This document shows positions 1 to 7,585 of a stretch of 64,000 nt of DNA, piece by piece. Each line of letters starts with the position of its first letter. Position 1 is the stretch's first letter. A program made the translations under genes and the position numbers. The notes beneath the pieces were generated by a model. The model was not told the origin of the DNA, did not search any database, and saw only the letters and a program-made list of their open reading frames with translations. The stretch lies in NCBI RefSeq assembly GCF_021568795.1, contig NZ_JAKGUE010000003.1, positions 186,001 through 250,000 of the forward strand, in the 5' to 3' direction. This stretch comes from Dethiosulfovibrio faecalis. GTDB lineage: Bacteria; Synergistota; Synergistia; Synergistales; Dethiosulfovibrionaceae.

Positions 1-139
1 CCTCCAGTATTTTGTAGACCGAAAGATAGGGGGTCAGAGCGAGTATGGCGCTCACGACCGACAGAACGCCGGAAAGCACCAGCAGCCCTCTCTTCTCCCC
101 TGCTATCTCCATAAGTCGGGCCACGCCCTTTTTTCTCAT
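1..139 (-). CDS. ABC transporter permease/ATP-binding protein, N-terminal fragment
   Basis: Only the first 46 codons lie in the window. They read as a basic cytoplasmic start (MRKKGVARLMEIAGEKR) followed by a hydrophobic segment (LLVLSGVLSVVSAILALTP). This is the usual opening of a half-size ABC exporter with a fused membrane domain and ATPase. The ATG overlaps the stop codon of the upstream methyltransferase gene by 4 bp (ATGA), and a good SD (AAAGGAGA) lies about 8 nt before it, so it is the third gene of a TetR-headed operon. ABC family membership is inferred from this short stretch; the substrate cannot be guessed. Confidence 0.6.
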   Translation of the reverse strand, partial: MRKKGVARLMEIAGEKRGLLVLSGVLSVVSAILALTPYLSVYKILE

Positions 140-969
140 ACGTTTCGTCTCCTTTCCGTCGACTCCGGCTTGAAGCGAAGGCGAACTATGTGGCACGAGG
201 TCATCCTCTTAAGCTTTGGGATGTACTTGAAGACCCTCATCCAGCGCCATCGGGATCCGCCGTAGTCGTAGAAGTTCCATTTGCCCGCGATCTCTATCGA
301 CCGGGACCAGCTTGCCATCGTCTCGGGATCTTCCGGGCCCCATAGAAACTCGGGGGTCTCGTCGATCTTGGACAGAGAATCGTGCCATCTCGCCTTTCCC
401 ACCACGCAGGGGGCGGTGGACTCCAGCAGCATCTCTCCTCTGGGAAAACGATTTGCCAGCTCCACCAGGAGGGATCGTACCTTTTCCTCCGGAAAGTACA
501 TCAGAAGCCCCTCTGCTATGAAAAGCACCGGCTCACCCCTGGTCTTCACCTCGTCCATCCAGGAGAAGTCGAAAACCGAGCGGGCTATGAATCGTCTGGT
601 GTCCGTCTCGCGGAAGAACCGCTGTCTGGTCTCTATTCCCTCAGGCAGGTCCAGGTCATACCATCTTGCGGAGTTCTTTCCGAGCCGCTCCATCCTGGAG
701 CTCAGCCCCGCACCTAGTTCCACGACGGTTCCGTTAGGGTGGTTTCGGAGAAAGCGCTTGGTCTCGCGATCCAGAATCATAGATCTTATCGCGACCCCCA
801 CCTGGGATTTCCAGCATCCTTCGAAAGTCGAGAAGTCGTAATCTATGGCCTTCATCATCTTTACCGCCTTGGGATCCCTCAATAGCGGTCTCTCCATGCC
901 GGTTTCCTTCGCCTTGGCCCAGAGGGTTATCAGCATAGTTCTCGGCAGGGCCGACATATCCTTTCCCAT
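136..969 (-). CDS. class I SAM-dependent methyltransferase, LCMT/PF04072-like
   Basis: This 277-residue soluble protein has the SAM-binding motif I (VVELGAGLSSR, about residues 82-92) and an acidic motif II (WYDLDLPEGIETRQRF). It also has a later segment, VLFIAEGLLMYFPEEKV, typical of the leucine carboxyl methyltransferase/polyketide O-methyltransferase family. In that family it transfers a methyl group from SAM to a carboxyl or hydroxyl on a small molecule or peptide; the substrate here is unknown. The chosen ATG has an SD (GGGAGGCG) upstream. It sits 29 bp after the TetR gene and overlaps the ABC exporter start, so it may modify something the transporter moves; that link is inference. Confidence 0.8.
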   Translation of the reverse strand: MGKDMSALPRTMLITLWAKAKETGMERPLLRDPKAVKMMKAIDYDFSTFEGCWKSQVGVAIRSMILDRETKRFLRNHPNGTVVELGAGLSSRMERLGKNSARWYDLDLPEGIETRQRFFRETDTRRFIARSVFDFSWMDEVKTRGEPVLFIAEGLLMYFPEEKVRSLLVELANRFPRGEMLLESTAPCVVGKARWHDSLSKIDETPEFLWGPEDPETMASWSRSIEIAGKWNFYDYGGSRWRWMRVFKYIPKLKRMTSCHIVRLRFKPESTERRRNV

Positions 970-998
970 GGGAAAATCGCCTCCCTTCAGCCCCGAAT

Positions 999-1610
999 CT
1001 ACGGGGTCAGTCCCTTCAATATGATGGCGGTTATCTGCTCGAGGTAATCGTCGTCCTTAACCTCGCTGTAGCTGCCCTGTCTTACGTGTTCCTCCATGTG
1101 TCCGTGAAACTCCCACCATACGTGAACCGTTCCGCACACCATCGCCGTGATCGTGAGGGGCGACACGTCGTTTCTTATCTCGCCACGGCTCTGGGCCTCC
1201 TTGATGGACGATTCGTACCAGTGGTGGATGTCCTCCTCGCCGCCCCAGGGGGCGTCGTCCCCCTCCAGCCTTCCCCAGTTGGCCATGCGGACCATCCTGG
1301 GGTTGTCCCTGTAGAAGGAGAAGGCCACTTCTATCATGTCCGAGACGAACTCCGGCCCCGCCCCGACGGGAATCGGCTTGGGCTGAAGCTTATCCCTCCA
1401 TCGATCGACTATCCCGTCCTTGACCGATTCGTACAGTCCCTCCTTGTTCTGAAAGTGAAACAGTATCAACGGCCCGGAGGCCCCGCTTTTCCTGGATATC
1501 TCGCTTATCGTGGCGCCTGCGAAGCCCTTGTCGGCGAAAACCTCCTCCGCCGCCTTCAATATGGCCCTCTTCGTCCCCTCCGGGTCTCTAGCAACTTTTC
1601 CCTCTTTCAT
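999..1610 (-). CDS. TetR/AcrR family transcriptional regulator
   Basis: About 203 residues. The N-terminus is a TetR helix-turn-helix (TKRAILKAAEEVFADKGF, then ATISEISRKSGASGPLILFHF and NKEGLYESV), followed by a helical ligand-binding domain. The start was set at the ATG at 1610 because GAGGTG lies 8 nt upstream of it; an in-frame GTG at 1622 would overlap that SD. It heads an operon with the methyltransferase and the ABC exporter. A TetR-style palindrome sits directly upstream over the predicted promoter, so it most likely represses its own operon and is released by a small ligand. Confidence 0.88.
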   Translation of the reverse strand: MKEGKVARDPEGTKRAILKAAEEVFADKGFAGATISEISRKSGASGPLILFHFQNKEGLYESVKDGIVDRWRDKLQPKPIPVGAGPEFVSDMIEVAFSFYRDNPRMVRMANWGRLEGDDAPWGGEEDIHHWYESSIKEAQSRGEIRNDVSPLTITAMVCGTVHVWWEFHGHMEEHVRQGSYSEVKDDDYLEQITAIILKGLTP

Positions 1611-1625
1611 AGTTAGAAACACCTC

Positions 1626-1672
1626 ACTTACTTATCGGTCAGTAAGTTAGTTCATATAAACAAAAATGTCAA
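1626..1672 (-). promoter_or_regulatory. promoter and TetR operator of the methyltransferase/ABC operon
   Basis: Positions 1626-1647 form a 22-bp imperfect palindrome with perfect outer arms ACTTAC/GTAAGT. On the minus strand a -35 TTGACA (1667-1672) and a -10 TAACTT (1644-1649) are 17 bp apart, so the palindrome overlaps the -10 and the likely transcription start. This is the classical arrangement for TetR autorepression. Confidence 0.6.
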
Positions 1673-1779
1673 GAGGCAAAGAGCCCGTTCCCGCTCAAGC
1701 GGCTGTACGAGATCTCTCGTTGAGGATATAATCTCTATTCGGTTGTGTAATTTATTTAAGGCAGGAGGAGATGGTGCTT

Positions 1780-3141
1780 ATGCGTTTTAGAACAATCGCA
1801 GGGTTCGTCTTTTTTATGGTGTCCTTTTTGTTCCGATCGGTGGCTTTCTCGGAAGAGGTCGACACGAATCGATTGAAAGAACTCGTAAACGGAGGGAACT
1901 GCGTTCTCGTGGATGTCAGGGACAGCGCTGCCTTCAATGGGTGGAAGCTGGATGGTGTCTCCAGAGGAGGCCATATCGCCGGAGCGGTCAATTTTGCCGC
2001 CTCATGGCTCGGCGTTGACCGTAAAGACCGAGAAGAGGTGCTGGACCAGGCGTTGGCGGACAAGGGAATCGCAAAGGATAAGACGGTCGTGTTGTACGAC
2101 GTGAACGGCCGTGATTCCGTCGAGGTGGAGAGATGGCTCGAGGGCAAGGGGTTTGAGAACGTATTGACCTACGACGGCAAAAAATGGATCGACGATCCCG
2201 ATCGGCCCGTTGAAGTCTTTTCCGGATATAGTCTGTTGATTCCTGCCGAGGTTTTGAAGGATCTCGTGGATGGCAAGAGACCGGAGACTTTCGAGAAGGC
2301 TGGAAATGTCCGTATACTCGAGGCGAGTTGGGGCGAGGAAAAGACCTCCTATGCCAAGGGGCATGTCCCCGGTTCCGTTCATGTCAATACCGATTGGGTG
2401 GAGCCTCCCGAGGAATACTTGCTGGAAGGCGATGATAAACCGGTTACCATGTGGATACTGGCCTCTTCGGATAAGCTGATCGATCTGGCACGAAGACTCG
2501 GAGTCTCGTCGAACGACACCGTGGTGGTCACAGGTGAGCATCAGATGGCGGCCTATCGTGTGGCTTTCGTGATGGAATATCTGGGAGTAGCGGATGTACG
2601 GGTTTTGGACGGTGGCAACGATGCATGGGTTAGGGCCGGTTATCCGTTGGAAAAAGATAGTGTGAAGCCCGAGCCAATAGACGATTTCGGAAGAACCTCT
2701 CCCGGCAGACCCGAGATTTTGGATACTATGGATGAGACCAGAGAAAGGCTTGTAGACGATCCCGATTTCGTGTTGGTGGATGTCAGAACCTGGGACGAGC
2801 ATATCGGCAAGGTTTCCGGTTATTCCTATCATCATAGAAAAGGGCGTATACCCGGATCCGTCTTCGCCTACGCTGGCAAGACCGATTCCAACTCTTTGGA
2901 TTACTATCGGAACGTGGACGGAACCATGAGGGAACCTAGAGAAATCCTCGCCATGTGGAAGGATTGCGGCGTAGACACCTCGAAACATCTATCGTTCATG
3001 TGCGGCAGTGGCTGGCGGGTGGCCGAGGTCTGGTTTTATTCCAGGACTATGGGGCTTCGGGACACGTCCATGTTCAGCGACGGTTGGATCGGCTGGAGCA
3101 ATGCCGGATATCCCTTCGAGACAGGGGAGCCGGCAAAATAA
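1780..3141 (+). CDS. exported protein with three rhodanese domains
   Basis: A signal peptide (MRFRTIAGFVFFMVSFLFRSVAFS) is followed by three rhodanese-like repeats at about residues 25-150, 155-300 and 305-450. Each has the VLVDVR or equivalent entry and an HIAGA/HVPGS/RIPGS segment. Only the third keeps a catalytic cysteine loop (SFMCGSGWR); the first has a Asp/Asn-containing loop (LYDVNGRD) and the second TGEHQM, so two domains are probably structural. Rhodaneses pass sulfane sulfur between thiols, and this one would act in the periplasm. The ATG at 1780 was chosen because AGGAGG sits 9-12 nt upstream, whereas the ATG at 1771 touches the SD. A terminator follows. Confidence 0.85.
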   Translation: MRFRTIAGFVFFMVSFLFRSVAFSEEVDTNRLKELVNGGNCVLVDVRDSAAFNGWKLDGVSRGGHIAGAVNFAASWLGVDRKDREEVLDQALADKGIAKDKTVVLYDVNGRDSVEVERWLEGKGFENVLTYDGKKWIDDPDRPVEVFSGYSLLIPAEVLKDLVDGKRPETFEKAGNVRILEASWGEEKTSYAKGHVPGSVHVNTDWVEPPEEYLLEGDDKPVTMWILASSDKLIDLARRLGVSSNDTVVVTGEHQMAAYRVAFVMEYLGVADVRVLDGGNDAWVRAGYPLEKDSVKPEPIDDFGRTSPGRPEILDTMDETRERLVDDPDFVLVDVRTWDEHIGKVSGYSYHHRKGRIPGSVFAYAGKTDSNSLDYYRNVDGTMREPREILAMWKDCGVDTSKHLSFMCGSGWRVAEVWFYSRTMGLRDTSMFSDGWIGWSNAGYPFETGEPAK

Positions 3142-3152
3142 ATGTTTTGATG

Positions 3153-3189
3153 AAAAAGCCCGGAACTGCCGGTCTCCGGGCTTTTTTTT
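3153..3189 (+). terminator. rho-independent terminator after the triple rhodanese
   Basis: AGCCCGGA and TCCGGGCT pair around a short loop and are followed by a run of eight T residues, 12 bp past the stop codon. Confidence 0.85.
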
Positions 3190-3272
3190 ACTGTGTCGTG
3201 CTTTTTACGCAGGGTATTTTTCTGGCTGTCTGTCCGATACTGCGCCGGCTTTGCGATGAGAGAGCCGGAGTG

Positions 3273-3608
3273 ATGAAACACGTGTATTACAGATCAGCCC
3301 AGCTGCGCCATGGAATCATGTCCGACGGCAATATCGCCTTCCTGTCCGCGGCGGCGCTTCTTGCGTCGTTGGTTTTGTTTTCGCTTTTTTGGGTAGGTAA
3401 AAAGAAATGGAGCCGAATTTGCCTTGCGGAGATTTTATGGGGAGTCTGTTTGAGCTTGTTTCTTGTCGCTGTTATTGACATGAGATGGTCTATGGATCAT
3501 GTTTCCTATCGTTACGTAATTATAGCGGTGTTTTGGGCGTGGATTATACAGCTTGTACCCCTGCTCTTAGGGACATGGAATTTTTTTGCTCGAGGTGGTC
3601 GTCTGTGA
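3273..3608 (+). CDS. small putative membrane protein
   Basis: An open frame of about 111 residues (from ATG 3273; ATG 3318 would give 96) with three hydrophobic segments: IAFLSAAALLASLVLFSLFW, ICLAEILWGVCLSLFLVAVI and YVIIAVFWAWIIQLVPLLLG. Its stop overlaps the GTG start of the next gene by 4 bp (GTGA), which argues that it is real and translationally coupled. The SD is weak (GGAG very close to 3273). I do not recognise the family. Confidence 0.5.
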   Translation: MKHVYYRSAQLRHGIMSDGNIAFLSAAALLASLVLFSLFWVGKKKWSRICLAEILWGVCLSLFLVAVIDMRWSMDHVSYRYVIIAVFWAWIIQLVPLLLGTWNFFARGGRL

Positions 3609-4324
3609 GAAGGTTTCTTAACAGGTCGTTTCTTTTGAGGGTCTTTCTGCCGGTGGTCCTGATAGCCGGGGTCGTGGCTTTCAAGCCGTCCAGAGATTGG
3701 ATAAAACAGGTTTTCTTGATGTTTCAGCTTCTGGACGTGAACCTTATTCGGGGATACATACTGTCGTTCGGAATCTGGGCTCCGGTCATGTCCTTTTTCC
3801 TCATGGTGTTTCAGTCGGTTATAGCTCCTCTTCCGGCGTTTCTGATAACCTTCGCCAACGCCGGGCTTTTCGGTTGGTGGAAGGGGGCTATCCTGTCCTG
3901 GTCGAGCGCCATGGCCGGTGCTGCTCTGTGTTTCTTTATCGCCAAATGGTACGGAAGAGGCCCGGTGGAGCGTCTCACCTCCAAGGCTGGGCTCGAAGGG
4001 GTAGACCGTTTCTTCGAACGCTACGGCAACTATGCCGTTTTCGTGGCGAGGCTTCTTCCCTTCGTGTCCTTCGATATCGTAAGCTACGGGGCCGGACTGA
4101 CCTCCATGAAGTTCTGGCCGTTCTTTCTGGCCACCGGATTAGGGCAGCTGCCGGCCACCGTAGTCTACTCTTACGTCGGGGGGATGTTGACCGAGGGGAC
4201 GAGACGTTTCGTCCTGGGCCTTTCCCTGCTTTTCGTCTTGACCGCTTTGGTCTCTCTGTGGAAAAAGATCTATAGGGATCGCAGGGATTCGGAAAGTTGC
4301 GTCGATCTATCCTCGGGAGATTGA
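3605..4324 (+). CDS. VTT-domain (TVP38/TMEM64, DedA-like) membrane protein
   Basis: 239 residues with about six hydrophobic segments. It has the VTT signature: a re-entrant region (QSVIAPLPAFLITFANAGLFG), the basic stretch FFIAKWYGRG, and the F-[x]-R motif region VARLLPFVSFDIVSYGAG. VTT/DedA proteins are implicated in lipid scrambling and envelope homeostasis. GTG 3605 was chosen because GAGGTGG lies 6 nt upstream and it overlaps the preceding stop (GTGA). It converges on the selenocysteine-rhodanese gene with only 10 bp between stops. A second VTT protein lies at 11439-12107, bracketing this neighbourhood. Confidence 0.82.
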   Translation: MRRFLNRSFLLRVFLPVVLIAGVVAFKPSRDWIKQVFLMFQLLDVNLIRGYILSFGIWAPVMSFFLMVFQSVIAPLPAFLITFANAGLFGWWKGAILSWSSAMAGAALCFFIAKWYGRGPVERLTSKAGLEGVDRFFERYGNYAVFVARLLPFVSFDIVSYGAGLTSMKFWPFFLATGLGQLPATVVYSYVGGMLTEGTRRFVLGLSLLFVLTALVSLWKKIYRDRRDSESCVDLSSGD

Positions 4325-4334
4325 TCGATAGACG

Positions 4335-5261
4335 CTATTTCTCTATCGGCATGTCCTCGTTTCCGCCCCACTCGTAGATGGATCCCTCGTAGTTTCTCAC
4401 CCGCTCAAAGCCGACGGCTCTGAGAACCGAGGTAACGTACCCCGATCTTATGCCCATCGTTCAGTAAACGGTGAAGGAATCCTGCGGAGTCAGTCCGAAT
4501 CTCTCTTTCATGATGGACTTTATCTCCTCCGCCGATTTGGGGCTGCCGTCTTTGTTCAGTATGTCCAGCCACAGCATCCACTTGGATCCGGCTATGTGGC
4601 CGCCTCTGGGTTCCCCGGCGTTGGTGCTGCCGTCGAACTCCTTTTTGGTCCTGGTATCGATGATGAGTTCCTTTCCCAAGGAGCTGTACACCTGGTCCAT
4701 TGTGGTGTACCAGGACGGATCGTATTCGTGAAGGGTGAGTGCCCCCTCGTCCGAGGGGGAGGGTTTCGCAACCTTTTTCGTAAGATCGTACCCCAGCGAA
4801 CGATAGAGGGGCAGTCCGCCGTAGAGGAGTTTGACGTTCTTCATCCCGGCCATCTTCAACTGCCAGAAGTTGCGTCCGTCCGCTCCGGGACCTTTGAACA
4901 TATTGGAATATAAGACCACTATGGAATCGTCGTTTACTCCCAGCTCTCTCAGTTTTTTCTCCAGACGATCTATTGGAAGGGACGTGCCCCAACCGGGGTC
5001 GCCAGGTCTTCCCACCGTTTTGGACAGGAAGTGAAAACCGATGTTTACCGCTCCAGGTATGTGTCCCTTCCGGTAGACCTTGGGATTGTTCCCGTCCAAC
5101 AGGACCAGCTTGGGGTCGCCTAAAATCGAGTGGAGCTTCTGCGGCGTGATGAAGTACTCGGGGTGGACGAATCCGGAAAGATCCGGCTCTCCGCCCCAGG
5201 CGGTCGCCGAGATGGTCAGCATGCATAACGCGAACCACACTCGGAGAAGAGTTTGCTTCAT
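4335..5261 (-). CDS. periplasmic two-domain rhodanese with in-frame TGA at the catalytic position (probable selenoprotein)
   Basis: A signal peptide (MKQTLLRVWFALCMLTISATAWG) is followed by two rhodanese domains. The frame runs 266 codons, meets TGA at 4461-4463, then continues 41 codons to TAG at 4335. The TGA stands exactly where the catalytic Cys of the second domain belongs: DSFTVY-[TGA]-TMGIRSGYV, the family loop being C-x-x-G-x-R-S. The downstream codons keep family features, ending NYEGSIYEWGG like the usual YdGSwxEWG tail. The natural reading is selenocysteine at residue 267 of 308. A suitable stem-loop follows the TGA. As a thiosulfate/3-mercaptopyruvate-type sulfurtransferase it would act in the periplasm. 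A standard gene finder would truncate it at 4461 and lose the active site. Confidence 0.82.
4429..4443 (-). promoter_or_regulatory. candidate bacterial SECIS stem-loop
   Basis: On the mRNA, 17 nt after the TGA, GGGGUA pairs with UACCUC (six pairs including one G-U) around the loop CGU. The loop guanine is 25 nt from the UGA, within the distance range described for bacterial SECIS elements, which carry a G in a small apical loop inside the coding region. Confidence 0.55.
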
Positions 5262-5378
5262 TTAAGTAACTCCTTTCATATTAAGGTGCTATCATCATGC
5301 GATCCCTACGAAAAGGGATTATACACATTATAACCTGTGGTGACCAGGGTTGCCGTGTGGATCGGAGGAGGTCGAAAG

Positions 5379-6476
5379 TTGAAGTTGAACGAGGCCGTTT
5401 GCCCGGAATTACGGGTTTTCGCCGATAAGTGTGTTGATTGCGGACTGTGTCTCAAGGGATGCATTATGTCCGACCAGTTGGAAGAGGGGCCGGGGAAGGT
5501 AGTATCGCATTTTCTTAAAAACGGCGTGATCGAGGACGACTGGGCCTTCCGTTGTTCCCTTTGCGGCTACTGTTCCAGCGTCTGTCCCGTCGGAGCGGAC
5601 CTAAGGTCCGTCATGACCGCCCTCAGAAAGAGGGCCTGTGCGAAGCCGTCCTTAAAAATGAGAAAGCTTTTCGCCGGGGTCCTCGCGTTTCAGTTTATGG
5701 CGGCCTGGGAACATATGGGAACGCCTCCGGTCTTCCCGAAGGGTAAGGGGCGTAGGCTGTTTTTCCCGGGGTGCGCCTTGGCGTCCTCCGATCCGGAGCT
5801 GGTGCTGATGACCTGGAGGGAGCTTCGTTCCCTGGATTCCGACATGGGCATCATGGTCGGTTGCTGCGGAACTCCCGCCGCGTCTCTCGGGCGAGACGAC
5901 GTTGCCGAAGGGATAAGGTCCGAATTGGCTAAAACCCTGATGTCCTGCGGGGTCGAGGAGATCGTGGTGGCCTGTCCGAACTGTCTGAAGGCCCTGTCGA
6001 GCCTTCCCGTGAAGGTGTCGTCCATATGGGGTTGTCTGGGAGGTAACGGATCCCTGTCCGGATCTCGACATGCCGAGTTGGAGGGGGCCATGTTCCACTC
6101 TCCCTGTCCCCTCAGGGACGACGAAAGGGAGTTGGCCGAGGTCGAGAGACTGGCGGAAGAGGTCTGCCCGTCCATACGCACCGATCCCTACGGTTCGAAG
6201 GGCGGACTTTGCTGCGGGGCGGGGGGAATGGTTCCCATCGTCCATCCCGAGGTACTGTCGTCCTGGTCCGAGAGGATATCCCGCTACAGACGTAACGGTG
6301 AGACGGTGGTCTGCTGCTGTCAGAGCTGCGTGGACTCTCTGGGGGGAGGCGACTCCGACGTGGTGCATCTCCTGAGGTTGATGCTGGGCGGTGCTTCGCC
6401 GCCTCCTCCTACGGGATTGTCCAGATGGACCAACCGCAGGAAACTGAGAAGGGCGATACTCGACGACGTTGAATAA
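5379..6476 (+). CDS. heterodisulfide-reductase-like (Fe-S)/CCG-domain oxidoreductase
   Basis: 365 residues. Two ferredoxin-type clusters open the protein: CVDCGLCLKGC and CSLCGYCSSVCPVG. Two cysteine-rich CCG-type segments follow (FFPGCAL...VGCCGTP...CPNC and SPCPL...GGLCCGAGG...CCCQSC), as in HdrB, GlpC and the glycolate oxidase Fe-S subunit. Such proteins pass electrons to or from thiol/disulfide or keto substrates. The TTG start at 5379 follows GGAGGAGGT by 6 nt; the upstream GTG frame has no SD. It is divergent from the selenocysteine-rhodanese and followed by the radical SAM gene. The partner and substrate are unknown. Confidence 0.8.
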   Translation: MKLNEAVCPELRVFADKCVDCGLCLKGCIMSDQLEEGPGKVVSHFLKNGVIEDDWAFRCSLCGYCSSVCPVGADLRSVMTALRKRACAKPSLKMRKLFAGVLAFQFMAAWEHMGTPPVFPKGKGRRLFFPGCALASSDPELVLMTWRELRSLDSDMGIMVGCCGTPAASLGRDDVAEGIRSELAKTLMSCGVEEIVVACPNCLKALSSLPVKVSSIWGCLGGNGSLSGSRHAELEGAMFHSPCPLRDDERELAEVERLAEEVCPSIRTDPYGSKGGLCCGAGGMVPIVHPEVLSSWSERISRYRRNGETVVCCCQSCVDSLGGGDSDVVHLLRLMLGGASPPPPTGLSRWTNRRKLRRAILDDVE

Positions 6477-6517
6477 GTTTTTTATATCATGTGTGATTTT
6501 TATCGGAGGGGTTCTGA

Positions 6518-7519
6518 ATGACTTGGAAAATAGCGCCTAAAACAGGGGAAATATTGAAGAAGGGCTCGGACGGCTCGGGAATCGACAGAGACGAGGCTCT
6601 CTATCTTATGGCCCTTCCCTTGAGATCCAAGGACACCTACGCCTTGATGGAAGCTGCCGATACCCTCTCCAGGGAGACCTTCGGCAACAAGGGGGAGAAT
6701 CATTTCCACATAGGGCTGAACGTGGCTCCCTGTCCTCTCAACTGTAGTTTCTGCTCCCTGACAGTGAAGGCCGGGATCTTCAAGGAGTCTATAGACTTCT
6801 CCGACGATCAGATTCTGGAGTGGGCGAGATACGGTGAATCCCGCAAGGCCGATTCGCTGAACCTCATGACCACCGGAAACTTCCCGATGGAACGGCTCCT
6901 CCACGTGGGCAGGCTCCTTCGGGACAACGTCGACGTTCCCCTGGTGGCAAACACCAGAGACATAACCCACGAGGAGGGAGAGGCCCTCCTGGAGGCCGGT
7001 TTCGTAGGGGCTTATCACGCCGTGCGGCTGGGCGAGGGCAGGGATACCCCTCTAAAAAGGGATAAGAGAATCGAGACCATCAAGGTCCTCAAAGACGTGG
7101 GGCTGAGATGGATGAACTGCGTGGAGCCTGTGGGGCCGGAGCACGAGGCGGAGGAGATAGTCGACCTTATGTTCCTGGCAAGGGATTACGGGGCCACCTA
7201 CAGCGGAGTAATGAGAAGGGTCAACTTTCCCGGTTCTCCCATGGAAAAATACGGCATGATAACCGAGAGAGAGATGGCCAGGATGGTGGCGGTGTCCCGG
7301 CTGGTGATGGGAACCGTTCCGAAGGCCCACTGCACCCACGAGCCCAACGCCCTCTCTCTGATAGCCGGGGGCAACCTCCTCTTTCCCGAGGTGGGGTCCA
7401 GCCCCAGAGACGGGGAGGCCGACACGGGCAAGGGAAGGGGAAACACCGTCGAAAACTGCGCCGGTATCCACCTGGAGACCGGATGGGATCCGACCGTAAA
7501 ATCGAACTGTTTCGCCTAA
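6518..7519 (+). CDS. BioB-like radical SAM enzyme
   Basis: 333 residues with the radical SAM cluster motif CX3CX2C (APCPLNCSFCSL, about residue 70) and a biotin-synthase-like TIM barrel and BATS region (TGNFPME, ANTRDITHEE, CVEPVGPEH, HEPNALSLIAGGN). It cleaves SAM to a 5'-deoxyadenosyl radical; BioB relatives insert sulfur or rearrange small molecules. It lacks enough context to be called biotin synthase: no other bio genes are nearby. It lies 41 bp after the Fe-S CCG-domain gene and 66 bp before an NMT1-type ABC importer, so the four downstream products may serve one pathway. Specific substrate unknown. Confidence 0.78.
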   Translation: MTWKIAPKTGEILKKGSDGSGIDRDEALYLMALPLRSKDTYALMEAADTLSRETFGNKGENHFHIGLNVAPCPLNCSFCSLTVKAGIFKESIDFSDDQILEWARYGESRKADSLNLMTTGNFPMERLLHVGRLLRDNVDVPLVANTRDITHEEGEALLEAGFVGAYHAVRLGEGRDTPLKRDKRIETIKVLKDVGLRWMNCVEPVGPEHEAEEIVDLMFLARDYGATYSGVMRRVNFPGSPMEKYGMITEREMARMVAVSRLVMGTVPKAHCTHEPNALSLIAGGNLLFPEVGSSPRDGEADTGKGRGNTVENCAGIHLETGWDPTVKSNCFA

Positions 7520-7585
7520 AGGGTGCCTCTAAAAACGCTAATCCCCGGACGTGAGATTTTTTAGATACCGAAAGGACGTGTCGAG

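Noticed and set aside
4461-4463. TGA as a nonsense mutation making a pseudogene
   Set aside because: The TGA falls precisely at the catalytic position, the downstream 41 codons keep family motifs, and a suitable stem-loop follows. A random nonsense mutation is much less likely, though Sec machinery was not visible.
6518-7519. Biotin synthase
   Set aside because: The radical SAM motif and barrel are BioB-like, but the neighbours are not biotin genes and the sequence seems divergent, so the specific name was not used.
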